Assembly (NCBI GenBank): GCA_900770635.1
Contig: CAAGLB010000043.1
Location: 21,479 to 85,478, forward strand
DNA length: 64,000 nucleotides
DNA from: an uncultured Alistipes sp.
GTDB lineage: Bacteria > Bacteroidota > Bacteroidia > Bacteroidales > Rikenellaceae
Direction: 5' to 3'
Part shown: positions 15,897-24,334 of the stretch, one piece after another
Numbering within the stretch: position 1 is the stretch's first letter
How the letters are laid out: each line of letters starts with the position of its first letter
Notes under the pieces: model-generated
Told to the model about the DNA's origin: nothing
Databases searched by the model: none
What the model saw: the letters and a program-made list of their open reading frames with translations, nothing else
Translations under genes and position numbers: made by a program

Positions 15897-16643
15897 TTAG
15901 CAGTTCATGGCACCACAACAGTGAATAACCTGTCCGCTAACGTATGCCGAGAGGTCTGAACCGAGGAACACCGCAACATTGGCAACATCCTCAGGAGTAC
16001 CGCCACGACGCAAAGGAATCTGCGCTGCCCACTGATCCTTAACCTCCTGCGATAGCTGATTGGTCATGTCAGTGACGATGAAACCAGGAGCGATGCAGTT
16101 AGCACGAATGCCACGAGGACCCATCTCCTTAGCAATAGACTTAGCCAAGCCAATCATACCAGCCTTAGATGCCGAGTAGTTGCACTGACCAGCATTGCCC
16201 GACACGCCCACTACAGATGACATGTTGATGATTGAGCCTGAGCGCTGCTTAGCCATAACAGGTGTTACGGCGTGGATAAAGTTGAATGCCGACTTGAGGT
16301 TTACGTTGATTACAGCATCCCACTGAGCCTCCGACATACGCATCATAAGGCCATCCTTCGTGATACCAGCGTTGTTCACCAACACGTCGATACGACCGAA
16401 GTCCTCGACAACCTGCTTAACAACCTCGTGTGTCTCGTCAAAGTTAGCTGCATTTGAGGCATAGGCCTTAGCCTTAACGCCAAGAGCCTCAATCTCCTTA
16501 ACAGTCTGCTCCACAGCCTCGTTAATAGCCAAGTCGGTGAATGCCACATGAGCACCCTCCTCGGCATAGCGCAAAGCGATAGCCTTGCCAATACCACGTC
16601 CAGCACCTGTTACGAGTGCCACCTTTCCTTCAAGAAGTTTCAT
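15897..16643 (-). CDS. fabG: 3-oxoacyl-[acyl-carrier-protein] reductase
   Basis: A 248-residue NADPH-dependent SDR that reduces 3-oxoacyl-ACP to 3-hydroxyacyl-ACP in each elongation round of type II fatty acid synthesis. It shows the cofactor loop TGAGRGIG (12-19), NNAG (90-93), Ser142/143 in MSS, the catalytic YSASK (Tyr156, Lys160), and the APGFI.TDMT segment. The length is typical. The C-terminal residues are CCGAMNC where the family usually has V-DGGM-like ends, a small oddity. It is the last gene of fabH-fabF-fabG, 28 bases after fabF. Confidence 0.95.
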   Translation of the reverse strand: MKLLEGKVALVTGAGRGIGKAIALRYAEEGAHVAFTDLAINEAVEQTVKEIEALGVKAKAYASNAANFDETHEVVKQVVEDFGRIDVLVNNAGITKDGLMMRMSEAQWDAVINVNLKSAFNFIHAVTPVMAKQRSGSIINMSSVVGVSGNAGQCNYSASKAGMIGLAKSIAKEMGPRGIRANCIAPGFIVTDMTNQLSQEVKDQWAAQIPLRRGGTPEDVANVAVFLGSDLSAYVSGQVIHCCGAMNC

Positions 16644-16671
16644 ATTTTTAATAATACTTTTTGCTTATCTA

Positions 16672-17925
16672 CTATTTATCGTTCCACTTGCGGAGTGCTA
16701 CGCAGGCGTTGTGACCACCGAAGCCCAACGAGTTAGAGATGGCAACGGTGAGGTCGGCCTTGCGAGCCTTCAAAGGAGTATAGTCGAGGTCGCACTCAGG
16801 ATCAGGATTTGTAAGACCGATAGTAGGTGTTACAATACCGTGGTGCAACGACAATGCTGAGGCGATAAGCTCAACAGCACCTGTAGCACCAAGCATGTGA
16901 CCTGTGATCGACTTTGTAGATGTTATCATAGCCTTCTTGGCAGCCTCCTCGCCCATAGCAAGCTTGATAGCCTTAGTCTCGGCAGCATCGTTGAGCGGAG
17001 TACCTGTGCCATGTGCATTGATGTAGAGAAGGTCTTTGTCAGCATCGAACTGAGCCTCGTCCAACGCCTGCTTGATAGCTCGTGACGCTGGAACACCATC
17101 AGGACGTGGAGCTGTGAAGTGGTGAGCATCGCAGCTATTGCCGTAGCCCACAACCTCAGCATAGATCTTAGCACCACGCTTCTGTGCGCTCTCCAACGAC
17201 TCAAAAATCATCATGCCTGCACCCTCGGCGATAACAAAGCCGTGACGGTCAGCAGAGAATGGCAACGACGCCTGAAGTGGATCCTCCGAGCGTGACAACG
17301 CCTTACTGTTGGCAAAGCCGCCGATAGCCAATGGGTGTACCGAAGCCTCAGCACCACCGCAGATGATGGCATCAGCATAGCCATGCTTGATAGCACGGTA
17401 AGCCTCACCCGCAGCATGAGTACCTGTTGCACATGCTGTGACAACAGGAAGACATACGCCCTGGGCATTGTGCGAGATAGCAACATTTCCCGAAGCGATG
17501 TTCGAGATCATCATAGGCACAAAGAATGGAGAGATGCGGCCTACGCCCTCCTCCAACAACACCTTGGTCTGGTTTACGAATGTTTCCATACCGCCGATAC
17601 CCGAGCCGATATATACACCAAGGCGCTCAGGCTCGATATTCTCGCCACTTACCAAGCCGCTATCCTTCATCGCATCAGATGCAGCAGCCATAGCATATAC
17701 GCAGAACTTATCGCTACGACGAGCCAAACCAGCATTTAGCTCATACTCCGACTGGTCGAAATTCTTAATCTGGCCAGCAACCTTCACAGGAAGATTAAAC
17801 TCATCAAAACCCTTGATGAAGTCGATACCACACTTTCCCTCCACGAGGTTGTTCCATGTGTCCTCGGCATGGTTACCCACAGGGGTAATAGCGCCAATAC
17901 CTGTGATAACTACTCTCTGTTCCAT
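16672..17925 (-). CDS. fabF: 3-oxoacyl-[acyl-carrier-protein] synthase II
   Basis: A 417-residue KAS II condensing enzyme that extends acyl-ACP with malonyl-ACP. The Cys-His-His triad is visible: Cys165 in VTACATGTH, His in INAHGTGTPLND and His in KSITGHMLGATGAVE. The C-terminal NSLGFGGHNA glycine-rich loop is present. I start at ATG 17925 (MEQRVVITG); the frame extends further but that extension would overlap the fabH coding end. It lies between fabH and fabG; no acpP gene lies in the 28-base gap before fabG, where many bacteria have one. Confidence 0.96.
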   Translation of the reverse strand: MEQRVVITGIGAITPVGNHAEDTWNNLVEGKCGIDFIKGFDEFNLPVKVAGQIKNFDQSEYELNAGLARRSDKFCVYAMAAASDAMKDSGLVSGENIEPERLGVYIGSGIGGMETFVNQTKVLLEEGVGRISPFFVPMMISNIASGNVAISHNAQGVCLPVVTACATGTHAAGEAYRAIKHGYADAIICGGAEASVHPLAIGGFANSKALSRSEDPLQASLPFSADRHGFVIAEGAGMMIFESLESAQKRGAKIYAEVVGYGNSCDAHHFTAPRPDGVPASRAIKQALDEAQFDADKDLLYINAHGTGTPLNDAAETKAIKLAMGEEAAKKAMITSTKSITGHMLGATGAVELIASALSLHHGIVTPTIGLTNPDPECDLDYTPLKARKADLTVAISNSLGFGGHNACVALRKWNDK

Positions 17926-17953
17926 TATATTTTCTAAGTTTATAATACCTATT

Positions 17954-18907
17954 TTACTTTGCCCACTCGATGACACAAGCTCCTGTTGTGAAGCCCGCAC
18001 CAAAGGCACTAAATACTAACTTATCGCCCTTCTGCAACTTTCCGCCACGATTAAGCTCATCGAGCAACGCTGGAAGTGCTGCCGAAGAGATGTTACCGTA
18101 GCGCTCTACGTTGTGTGGCACACGCTCCTCGTCGACACCCAAGAAGTTGCGAATCGAGTCGATGATGCGCTTGTTTGCCTGGTGCAACACATAGTACTTA
18201 ATATCCTCAGGGTTAAGTCCTACCTCGTTGAGCACCTTGCGAATATCACGGCACGAGTTGGTCACAGCGTGCTTAAACACCTCACGGCCCTTCATCACCA
18301 GCGGCTCGAAGTTCTCCTCCTTGTCGATATATGGTGTTGGCTCGAGATGTCGCTGATAGTACAACACGTCGGTGAGCGACGATGTTGTTAGACGCATAGC
18401 CTTGAGCTCATCGCCCTCGGTAACAACAGCTGCACCAGCACCATCACCAAACAACACACATGTGCTTCGGTTTTGCCAGCTAACCATGCGAGAGGGCTCC
18501 TCGGCACAAACAATAAGAATATTCTTCGCCTTCTTGCACTGCAACTTATCCTCGGCCATATCCATCGCAAAGACGAAGCCTGCACATGCAGCATTAATAT
18601 CAATAGTAGGACACTTAGCACCTATCTTGCCCTGTATTATGCAACTTAGGGCTGGCGTCACATACTCGTTAACGACATTCGAACAGATTATAAAGTCGAT
18701 GTCGGCAGCTGTTAGGTTAGCATCTTCGAGAGCCTTGTTTGCTGCAATCACTGCCAAATCCTCAAGCTTCTCCGACGATATTACAAGACGCTCCTTAATA
18801 CCTGTACGCTCTGTGATCCATTCATCTGTTGTCTCGAGAAACTGCTCGAGCATTTGGTTAGTCACCGAACACTTGGGATGCGCCGATCCTGTTCCAATAA
18901 TTTTCAT
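17954..18907 (-). CDS. fabH: 3-oxoacyl-[acyl-carrier-protein] synthase III
   Basis: A 317-residue KAS III that starts fatty acid synthesis by condensing an acyl-CoA primer with malonyl-ACP. The active-site Cys108 lies in INAACAGF, with His in VLHQANKRI and Asn in YGNISSAALP, forming the Cys-His-Asn triad. Start ATG 18907 gives the family's usual N-terminus KIIGTGSAHPK. It is the first gene of the fab cluster. The -7 box at 19014-19021 implies a leader of about 100 bases, and three phased GTGG repeats lie just upstream of the promoter, pointing to regulation shared with the divergent LytTR gene. Confidence 0.95.
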   Translation of the reverse strand: MKIIGTGSAHPKCSVTNQMLEQFLETTDEWITERTGIKERLVISSEKLEDLAVIAANKALEDANLTAADIDFIICSNVVNEYVTPALSCIIQGKIGAKCPTIDINAACAGFVFAMDMAEDKLQCKKAKNILIVCAEEPSRMVSWQNRSTCVLFGDGAGAAVVTEGDELKAMRLTTSSLTDVLYYQRHLEPTPYIDKEENFEPLVMKGREVFKHAVTNSCRDIRKVLNEVGLNPEDIKYYVLHQANKRIIDSIRNFLGVDEERVPHNVERYGNISSAALPALLDELNRGGKLQKGDKLVFSAFGAGFTTGACVIEWAK

Positions 18908-19013
18908 TCGACATTGTATTAGTTCAACAATCCTCAGGCATGAACCAATTAAAAGTACCTGCCTTGCCGCTATTTGCATAAGGAAACGTTGCACCCTCTC
19001 GCAAATAACAACG

Positions 19014-19021
19014 CAAAGATA
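19014..19021 (-). promoter_or_regulatory. -7 promoter box of fabH-fabF-fabG
   Basis: TATCTTTG on the minus strand, a perfect TAnnTTTG. A TTG lies at 19045-19047 but with 23 bases spacing, slightly long. Confidence 0.55.
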
Positions 19022-19049
19022 TGGTGTGCGATTGTATGCACACGCAATA

Positions 19050-19097
19050 TGTGGCGGAAATACGTATTTTGTGGTAATTTTGCAATATATGTGGTAA
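19050..19097. promoter_or_regulatory. Three 20-bp-phased GTGG direct repeats, candidate operator
   Basis: GTGGCGGAAA begins at 19051, GTGGTAATTT at 19071 and GTGGTAAAAA at 19091: exactly 20 bases apart, i.e. on one face of the helix. A fourth GTGGTCA lies at 19133, on a near but not exact phase. They sit between the divergent promoters of fabH (minus) and the LytTR gene (plus). Direct repeats spaced about two turns are the known site layout for LytTR-domain regulators. Confidence 0.5.
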
Positions 19098-19101
19098 AAA
19101 T

Positions 19102-19133
19102 TTTGCAAAAAATTTGAAAAAACAATACTTTTG
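19102..19133 (+). promoter_or_regulatory. Promoter of the LytTR regulator
   Basis: TTTG (19102-19105), 20 bases, TACTTTTG (19126-19133): a full -33/-7 match. The transcript start would be near 19140, which excludes the in-frame ATG at 19114 and supports the start at 19162. Confidence 0.7.
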
Positions 19134-19161
19134 TGGTCAGAACAAAATAGATTATAGGTCT

Positions 19162-20124
19162 ATGATAAGTCGAGAAATACCCAAATATTTGATATCTCGT
19201 CGCTACATATCGGCGATGATAATGATTATTGTCGCCTTCTCCGTACTCTTCATGTTCATATACGAGCCCTTCTCATTGGCCGTATGGTTTAGTTCGAAGG
19301 ACACGCTGCACTTCTCGATAACCACACTCTTCTATGTTGCCGCAATCGTGATTCTTATCATCAGCCGCTCGACGATGTATGCGCTGCAAGATCGATTTGT
19401 GATCAACGCATCGAGATACCTCACGTGGCTAATGTGCGAGAATGTGGCGATATCGCTACTCTACACCATCATAACCATATCGGTGTTTCCGACCGATGGT
19501 CTTAACTTCCCCGACGTGGGACTTCGAGCACTCTTCTGCGTGACGATGATATTGGCGATTCCCAACGCCATAATAGTATTCTATGCAGCGTATCGAGCTA
19601 AGTGTGAGGAGGTTGAAGCATCGTCATACCAGCTTCAAAAACTTCGTGAGGAGTGTCGCCGCCTCGAGCTTATGACAAAACACGAGAAGGAGCGACGTGA
19701 GGATGCCATTACACAAGCTGCTGCCAACGAGCGCTCGCCACGCATGATAAACCTATACGACAACAACAACACCTTACGCCTGACAATCAGCCTCGACTCG
19801 CTATACTATCTCGAGTCGGAGGACAACTACATAAAGGTGCACTACAAACACAACGACAAAATAGCAACCTACATGCTACGCTGTCGTACCAAGAGCATTG
19901 AGGAGGCGCTCAAAGATACAGTGATGAAGCGATGCCACCGTTCTTATATTGTGAATATCACCAAGATACGATTCATACACGAGGAACACCGACTACATTT
20001 CATAGCCCTCGACGACGACTCTATACGTCGTATTCCGCTATCGAAAAGCTATTACGAAACGGTGCTTTCGTCGTTAAACACCATGCAGAATTGGTCGAAA
20101 AAGAGCGAGGCGACAACAACATAA
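19162..20124 (+). CDS. Membrane-bound LytTR-domain transcriptional regulator
   Basis: A 320-residue protein with four predicted membrane segments (about residues 17-35, 50-70, 88-108 and 120-140), a charged coiled-coil-like stretch (about 145-190, rich in Glu/Lys/Arg), and a C-terminal LytTR DNA-binding domain (about 200-300) with the hallmark YYLESEDNYIKVHY and CHRSYIVNITKI. There is no receiver domain, so the membrane part is the likely sensor. It is divergent from fabH-fabF-fabG and its start region carries three phased repeats, so control of membrane lipid synthesis is an attractive inference. It is convergent with comF, with only 11 bases between the stops. Confidence 0.87.
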   Translation: MISREIPKYLISRRYISAMIMIIVAFSVLFMFIYEPFSLAVWFSSKDTLHFSITTLFYVAAIVILIISRSTMYALQDRFVINASRYLTWLMCENVAISLLYTIITISVFPTDGLNFPDVGLRALFCVTMILAIPNAIIVFYAAYRAKCEEVEASSYQLQKLREECRRLELMTKHEKERREDAITQAAANERSPRMINLYDNNNTLRLTISLDSLYYLESEDNYIKVHYKHNDKIATYMLRCRTKSIEEALKDTVMKRCHRSYIVNITKIRFIHEEHRLHFIALDDDSIRRIPLSKSYYETVLSSLNTMQNWSKKSEATTT

Positions 20125-20135
20125 CGGCCATAGGC

Positions 20136-20861
20136 CTACTCCTTGATTTTTCCAGCCACAGCAATCGTAGCAATAGACACCTTGCACGTAGGCGCTACGC
20201 TGTTTATGGCCCTAATACAAGAGATGATGGTAGCTCCCGTAGTGAGGACATCGTCAACAAGAAGTATGTGCTTGCCATGCAAGCGCTCGGGGTGGCGCAC
20301 AGCAAACAAATTATCGACATTTGTCCATCGCTCGGCAACATGCTGACGTGTCTGCGACGGGTTATTACGACTACGATACAGCACACGCCTATCTACCTCA
20401 ACACCAAGGGTTTTAGATATTCCCTCAGCTATATATTCCGACTGGTTATACCTGCGTTTAAGGAACTTAAAGGGGTGAAGTGGCACGGGAACAATAAGGT
20501 CAACATCGTCATAGAGCTCCGATGCCTTCAAATCTGTGCCATACATTTCGCCGAGCGTTAGGCCAATACGCCACTCGCCATTGTATTTAAGTCGGTGTAT
20601 GGCGTGTCGCCAAGCATCGTTGCTACGAAAGAAGATATAGGACGACGCCTCGACAACCGACGGCATATAGTAGAAGTGTTCCTTGACAGGATTATCGCTT
20701 CGGAAGCAGAAGCGTGTTGTGGGCATCTCGAAACGGCATTTTAGGCATAGGTGATGGCGCTCATCATCGATGCTCTTGCCGCATATCATGCACCCATCGT
20801 CATAAATTAGCGATGACAACGTGGAGATAATCTCCCTGAATATGTTACCAACAATCGACAT
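20136..20861 (-). CDS. comF: ComF-family phosphoribosyltransferase-like protein
   Basis: A 241-residue ComF homologue: N-terminal zinc-ribbon cysteines (CMICGKS ... CLKC), then a type I phosphoribosyltransferase fold with the PRPP motif ILLVDDVLTTGATI. ComF is needed for natural transformation in several bacteria, where it works with PriA and ComFA-type helicases during DNA entry. Here its start overlaps the end of priA by 17 bases, which supports a joint role with PriA in handling single-stranded DNA. Whether this organism is competent is unknown. Confidence 0.92.
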   Translation of the reverse strand: MSIVGNIFREIISTLSSLIYDDGCMICGKSIDDERHHLCLKCRFEMPTTRFCFRSDNPVKEHFYYMPSVVEASSYIFFRSNDAWRHAIHRLKYNGEWRIGLTLGEMYGTDLKASELYDDVDLIVPVPLHPFKFLKRRYNQSEYIAEGISKTLGVEVDRRVLYRSRNNPSQTRQHVAERWTNVDNLFAVRHPERLHGKHILLVDDVLTTGATIISCIRAINSVAPTCKVSIATIAVAGKIKE

Positions 20862-23103
20862 CCGCAGTTATCGTAACTCCCTTGAACATAGCCTCTTTCG
20901 CTGTTGACTCCAACGCCTCACCAATGAGCTTGCGTGCCAACTTCATAGATGCTCCCGACTCAATTTTTAGTAATATCTCGGCACGATGCTCACCACGCAA
21001 CATCTCGAGTGCCGCCGACACTGGGCCCATTACCCTATCGCCAAACTTACGACGAAGACACCCTCCCAGACTATGTGCCGCACTACGCAACTGCTCATAA
21101 TCCTTAGCTCGCAACATGAAGCGTATAAGGTGTGAATAAGGTGGATAGCCAAATGCCTGACGTTCACCCAGCTCAGCACGTGCCATAGAGTGGTAGTCGC
21201 CCGAGGCAACATGCTGAATAACAGGATGGTTGGGCTGCGATGTCTGGATTACAACACGGCCACGATCGTTGTGACGGCCAGCACGTCCCGCCACCTGCAT
21301 GATAAGCTGATAGGCACGCTCTGCAGCACGAAAATCGGGAGCTGACAACAGATTGTCGGCATTGAGGATACCAACAGTCGTAACACCCTCAAAGTCAAAG
21401 CCCTTAGTCAGTATCTGCGTACCTACTAATATATCTGTTTCACGCTGCTCGAAGCTGCTCACTATACGTTTAAATGCTCGCTCCGAGGATGATGTGTCGC
21501 CATCAAGACGCTCAACACGTGCCTCGGGGAACAGGCGCACAACCTCCTCCTCAACCTTCTCAGTACCAAAGCCCATAGTCTTCATGTCCTGAGTCTCGCA
21601 GTTAGGACAAACACGAGGACGCTCCATGGTGAATCCACAATAGTGGCACTCCATGCGTGATGACGCCTTATGTTGGGTAAGCGTAACGTTGCAGTGCGGA
21701 CAACGTGGCGAATAGCCGCACGTACTACACTGAATATATGGGGCATAGCCACGACGATTCTGAAACAAGATGACCTGCTCATTCAAGGCCAACGACTGCT
21801 CAATATTGCGCAGAAGGTCGAAGTTGAAATGCACCTTGCGCTCACCACGCTTAACCGAACGAATAGTGTCCGACACAATAATCTCGGGGAGCACACCCTT
21901 GCCCCAACGCTCCTTAAGCTCCACGTAGTGATACTTGCCCGAAATAGCATTTAGGTAGCTCTCCAACGACGGCGTGGCACTGCCAAGCACCACACGACAG
22001 CCGCTGAGGCGTGACATAACAACGGCGCAGTCACGAGCATTGTAGCGTGGCTGCATATCGCTCTGCTTATATCCAGGATCGTGCTCCTCATCAACGACGA
22101 TCAAGCCTGGGCGGCGCATAGGAAGAAATACAGAAGAGCGCACACCAACGATAAGCTCGCCACCTGTGGAGGCTGCCAGACGCAAAAATGTCTGGCCACG
22201 ACGCAGAGGTGTGAGGCGTGAGTGATAGGTTGTAGTACGTCCCTCGAAGATACGTTCGAGGCGCTCGATAAGCTGCGAGGTGATAACAATCTCAGGAACA
22301 AGAAACAAAACATCGTTGCCCTTAGAGAGCTCCTCGGCAACAAGGTGGATATATATCTCGGTCTTTCCCGAGCCTGTCACGCCATGTAACAATGCCACCT
22401 TGCCTTCGCCATGTGCATGACGTATCTCGTCGAGAGCACGACTCTGAGCCACAGAGAGCGTAGGCAACAAAAAGTTGTCGGTGCTTGATGATGACAGTCG
22501 CTGACGTGGACGTTGCTCGCTACGAATCAGCGACTTGCTACGCAGAGCCATAATCTGCTGCGATGTGGCATCTACCAGACGACGTGGCACAAAGCCATCC
22601 TCGGCACCACGCTGCTGAGCAAGTGCCGCTATGGCATCCATTAGCTCGGTGCGGCGGGGTGAGCGGCGTCTATGCTGCTCGACATACTCGGCCAACGCCT
22701 CCTCGGTTTGTAGCTCCTCGCTAAGCGCAACAAAGAGCTCGGTAGGCTCATCTAAGACACGCTCCTCGAGTTCTACAAACGATGTTGCTGAGGGCTTGGC
22801 CAGCGAAGGTAGCGCCATGCGCATAACCTCGCCAAGCGAACACATATAGTACTCGGCAATCCACTCCCACAGGCGTTGGTCGTTAGCGCCAAGCAGAGGG
22901 TGGGAGTACAGCTTTTTAAGTATCGGTTTTAGGCGTGGAAAGTCGGGCTTCTGGGTTGTTATGCTCCACACCAAGCCCGTATAATAACGACTGCTGCCAA
23001 ATTGTACAACCACAGCATCGCCCACCCCGACAGCCAAACCCTCGTCTAAGGAGAAGGTGTACATTGGCTGTGCCAAGGGTAGAACTACCTGTGCATACAA
23101 CAT
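20845..23103 (-). CDS. priA: Primosomal replication restart helicase
   Basis: A 752-residue PriA. It reloads the replicative helicase at stalled or repaired forks, translocating 3' to 5'. It has the N-terminal 3'-end-binding domain (1 to about 100), Walker A HGVTGSGKTEIY, the DEXH-type box VDEEHD, and eight zinc-binding cysteines arranged as two four-Cys clusters (CSTCGYSPRCPHC and CHYCGF...CPNC). The helicase C-terminal motifs TQILTKGFDFEGVTTVG and QVAGRAGR follow. The length is normal. It overlaps comF by 17 bases and follows the YitT-family gene by 42 bases. Confidence 0.96.
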   Translation of the reverse strand: MLYAQVVLPLAQPMYTFSLDEGLAVGVGDAVVVQFGSSRYYTGLVWSITTQKPDFPRLKPILKKLYSHPLLGANDQRLWEWIAEYYMCSLGEVMRMALPSLAKPSATSFVELEERVLDEPTELFVALSEELQTEEALAEYVEQHRRRSPRRTELMDAIAALAQQRGAEDGFVPRRLVDATSQQIMALRSKSLIRSEQRPRQRLSSSSTDNFLLPTLSVAQSRALDEIRHAHGEGKVALLHGVTGSGKTEIYIHLVAEELSKGNDVLFLVPEIVITSQLIERLERIFEGRTTTYHSRLTPLRRGQTFLRLAASTGGELIVGVRSSVFLPMRRPGLIVVDEEHDPGYKQSDMQPRYNARDCAVVMSRLSGCRVVLGSATPSLESYLNAISGKYHYVELKERWGKGVLPEIIVSDTIRSVKRGERKVHFNFDLLRNIEQSLALNEQVILFQNRRGYAPYIQCSTCGYSPRCPHCNVTLTQHKASSRMECHYCGFTMERPRVCPNCETQDMKTMGFGTEKVEEEVVRLFPEARVERLDGDTSSSERAFKRIVSSFEQRETDILVGTQILTKGFDFEGVTTVGILNADNLLSAPDFRAAERAYQLIMQVAGRAGRHNDRGRVVIQTSQPNHPVIQHVASGDYHSMARAELGERQAFGYPPYSHLIRFMLRAKDYEQLRSAAHSLGGCLRRKFGDRVMGPVSAALEMLRGEHRAEILLKIESGASMKLARKLIGEALESTAKEAMFKGVTITADVDCW

Positions 23104-23145
23104 GGCAGCAGTTTTATATGTTAGCGACTAAACTCCTCGTGGGGT

Positions 23146-24159
23146 TTAGAGCTTGTTCAAAGCGTCGAAGCCCTGACCGTAAACACCCATAACTGAGCCA
23201 ACGGTGAGGAATGCATTAGGATCCTGCTCGCGAACAAGTTTAAGAATCATAGAGGTATCGCGCTTGCGGCACACAACCATAACTGCCTTAGATGGAGTCA
23301 TTGAGTATGAGCCCATTGCGTCGATAAGTGTAGCACCACGGTTAGCCTTAACCTTAATCATCTCGGCCATAGCCTCGTAGTCCTTGCAGAAGATCATAAT
23401 CTGGTTAGACTGCTGGTTGCCCGACTGAACAAAGTCTACGGTGTAGCCAATAACTGCAATCATCATGAAACCGTAGATCATACGAGCAAATGCCTCTGCT
23501 GAGAGTGGTGAGATTGCCACAGAGCGGATAAGTTCATTAGCACCATCATAGTCAGAAGGCACCATGTTAACAGCAGTGGTAAGGAAGAGCGAACCGATGA
23601 GAATACCGCAGTCGGTCATGAGCAACACCTTACCGTAGCTCACTGAACGGAACTTGTTGATGATCATAGCAACGATATCGGTACCACCTGTTGAGCCACC
23701 CTGCATGAACGACACTGCGATACCAAGACCGCAAGATGCAGCACCCATAGCCACCAAGAGAATTCGCCATGAGTCGACACCCATCACCATCTTAACCATG
23801 GTGTCGGCAGGCATCCAGCTAACCACGTTGAACATCACAGACATCATCAAGATGCAGTAGAGAGTCTTGATACCAAACTTCCAACCCACAATCATAACGC
23901 CGAGGATGAGAAGGATACAGTTGATAACGAAGATCAAGTTACCGATGGTCAAGAAGTTAGCAATGACCTCCGAACCAGGAAATACGCTTGAGAGAACGGC
24001 ATTGATAAGTGTTGCCAAGCCTGCTGCACCACCACCCATACCACCTGCTGGCAATACGCACATCTGCCAACCAAAGGCATAGCAGAACATACCAAAGGTC
24101 ATCAAGAGATACTCCTTGATTCCCACAAGAATGTCACGAGAAGATAGTTTCACGCCCAT
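23146..24159 (-). CDS. YitT-family membrane protein (DUF2179)
   Basis: A 337-residue integral membrane protein with five to six hydrophobic segments in its first 225 residues, including the conserved GGSTGGTDIVAMI motif, and a C-terminal cytoplasmic DUF2179 domain (about 250-330) with the family's KANRGATLIDAMGSYSM and VVCRKRDTSMI. Function is not established in this family; a transport or signalling role is often assumed. It is probably the first gene of a YitT-priA-comF transcript. A promoter lies 74 bases upstream of the ATG. Confidence 0.88.
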   Translation of the reverse strand: MGVKLSSRDILVGIKEYLLMTFGMFCYAFGWQMCVLPAGGMGGGAAGLATLINAVLSSVFPGSEVIANFLTIGNLIFVINCILLILGVMIVGWKFGIKTLYCILMMSVMFNVVSWMPADTMVKMVMGVDSWRILLVAMGAASCGLGIAVSFMQGGSTGGTDIVAMIINKFRSVSYGKVLLMTDCGILIGSLFLTTAVNMVPSDYDGANELIRSVAISPLSAEAFARMIYGFMMIAVIGYTVDFVQSGNQQSNQIMIFCKDYEAMAEMIKVKANRGATLIDAMGSYSMTPSKAVMVVCRKRDTSMILKLVREQDPNAFLTVGSVMGVYGQGFDALNKL

Positions 24160-24232
24160 GTCAATTCAATTTGTTAAAAGTTCAGGTAAATAGTAACCTA
24201 ATAATTTTATTATTAATTCTCAAATTTTGGCG

Positions 24233-24265
24233 CAAATGTACAAACTTTAACACAAATAGCGCAAA
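24233..24265 (-). promoter_or_regulatory. Promoter of the YitT-priA-comF genes
   Basis: On the minus strand TTTG (24262-24265), 21 bases, TACATTTG (24233-24240). Confidence 0.6.
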
Positions 24266-24282
24266 AAAATCGACAATTTTTA

Positions 24283-24326
24283 AAAGATTATATGCAAGAT
24301 GCATTGTGTCAGCACCTTGCATATAA
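24283..24326 (-). terminator. Terminator of the glycosidase operon
   Basis: A perfect 11-bp stem CTTGCATATAA (24316-24326) with TTATATGCAAG (24288-24298) and a 17-base loop. Minus-strand reading continues TCTTTTAAAAA. It begins 9 bases after the stop of the second GH92 gene. Confidence 0.65.
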
Positions 24327-24334
24327 CTTAGATA

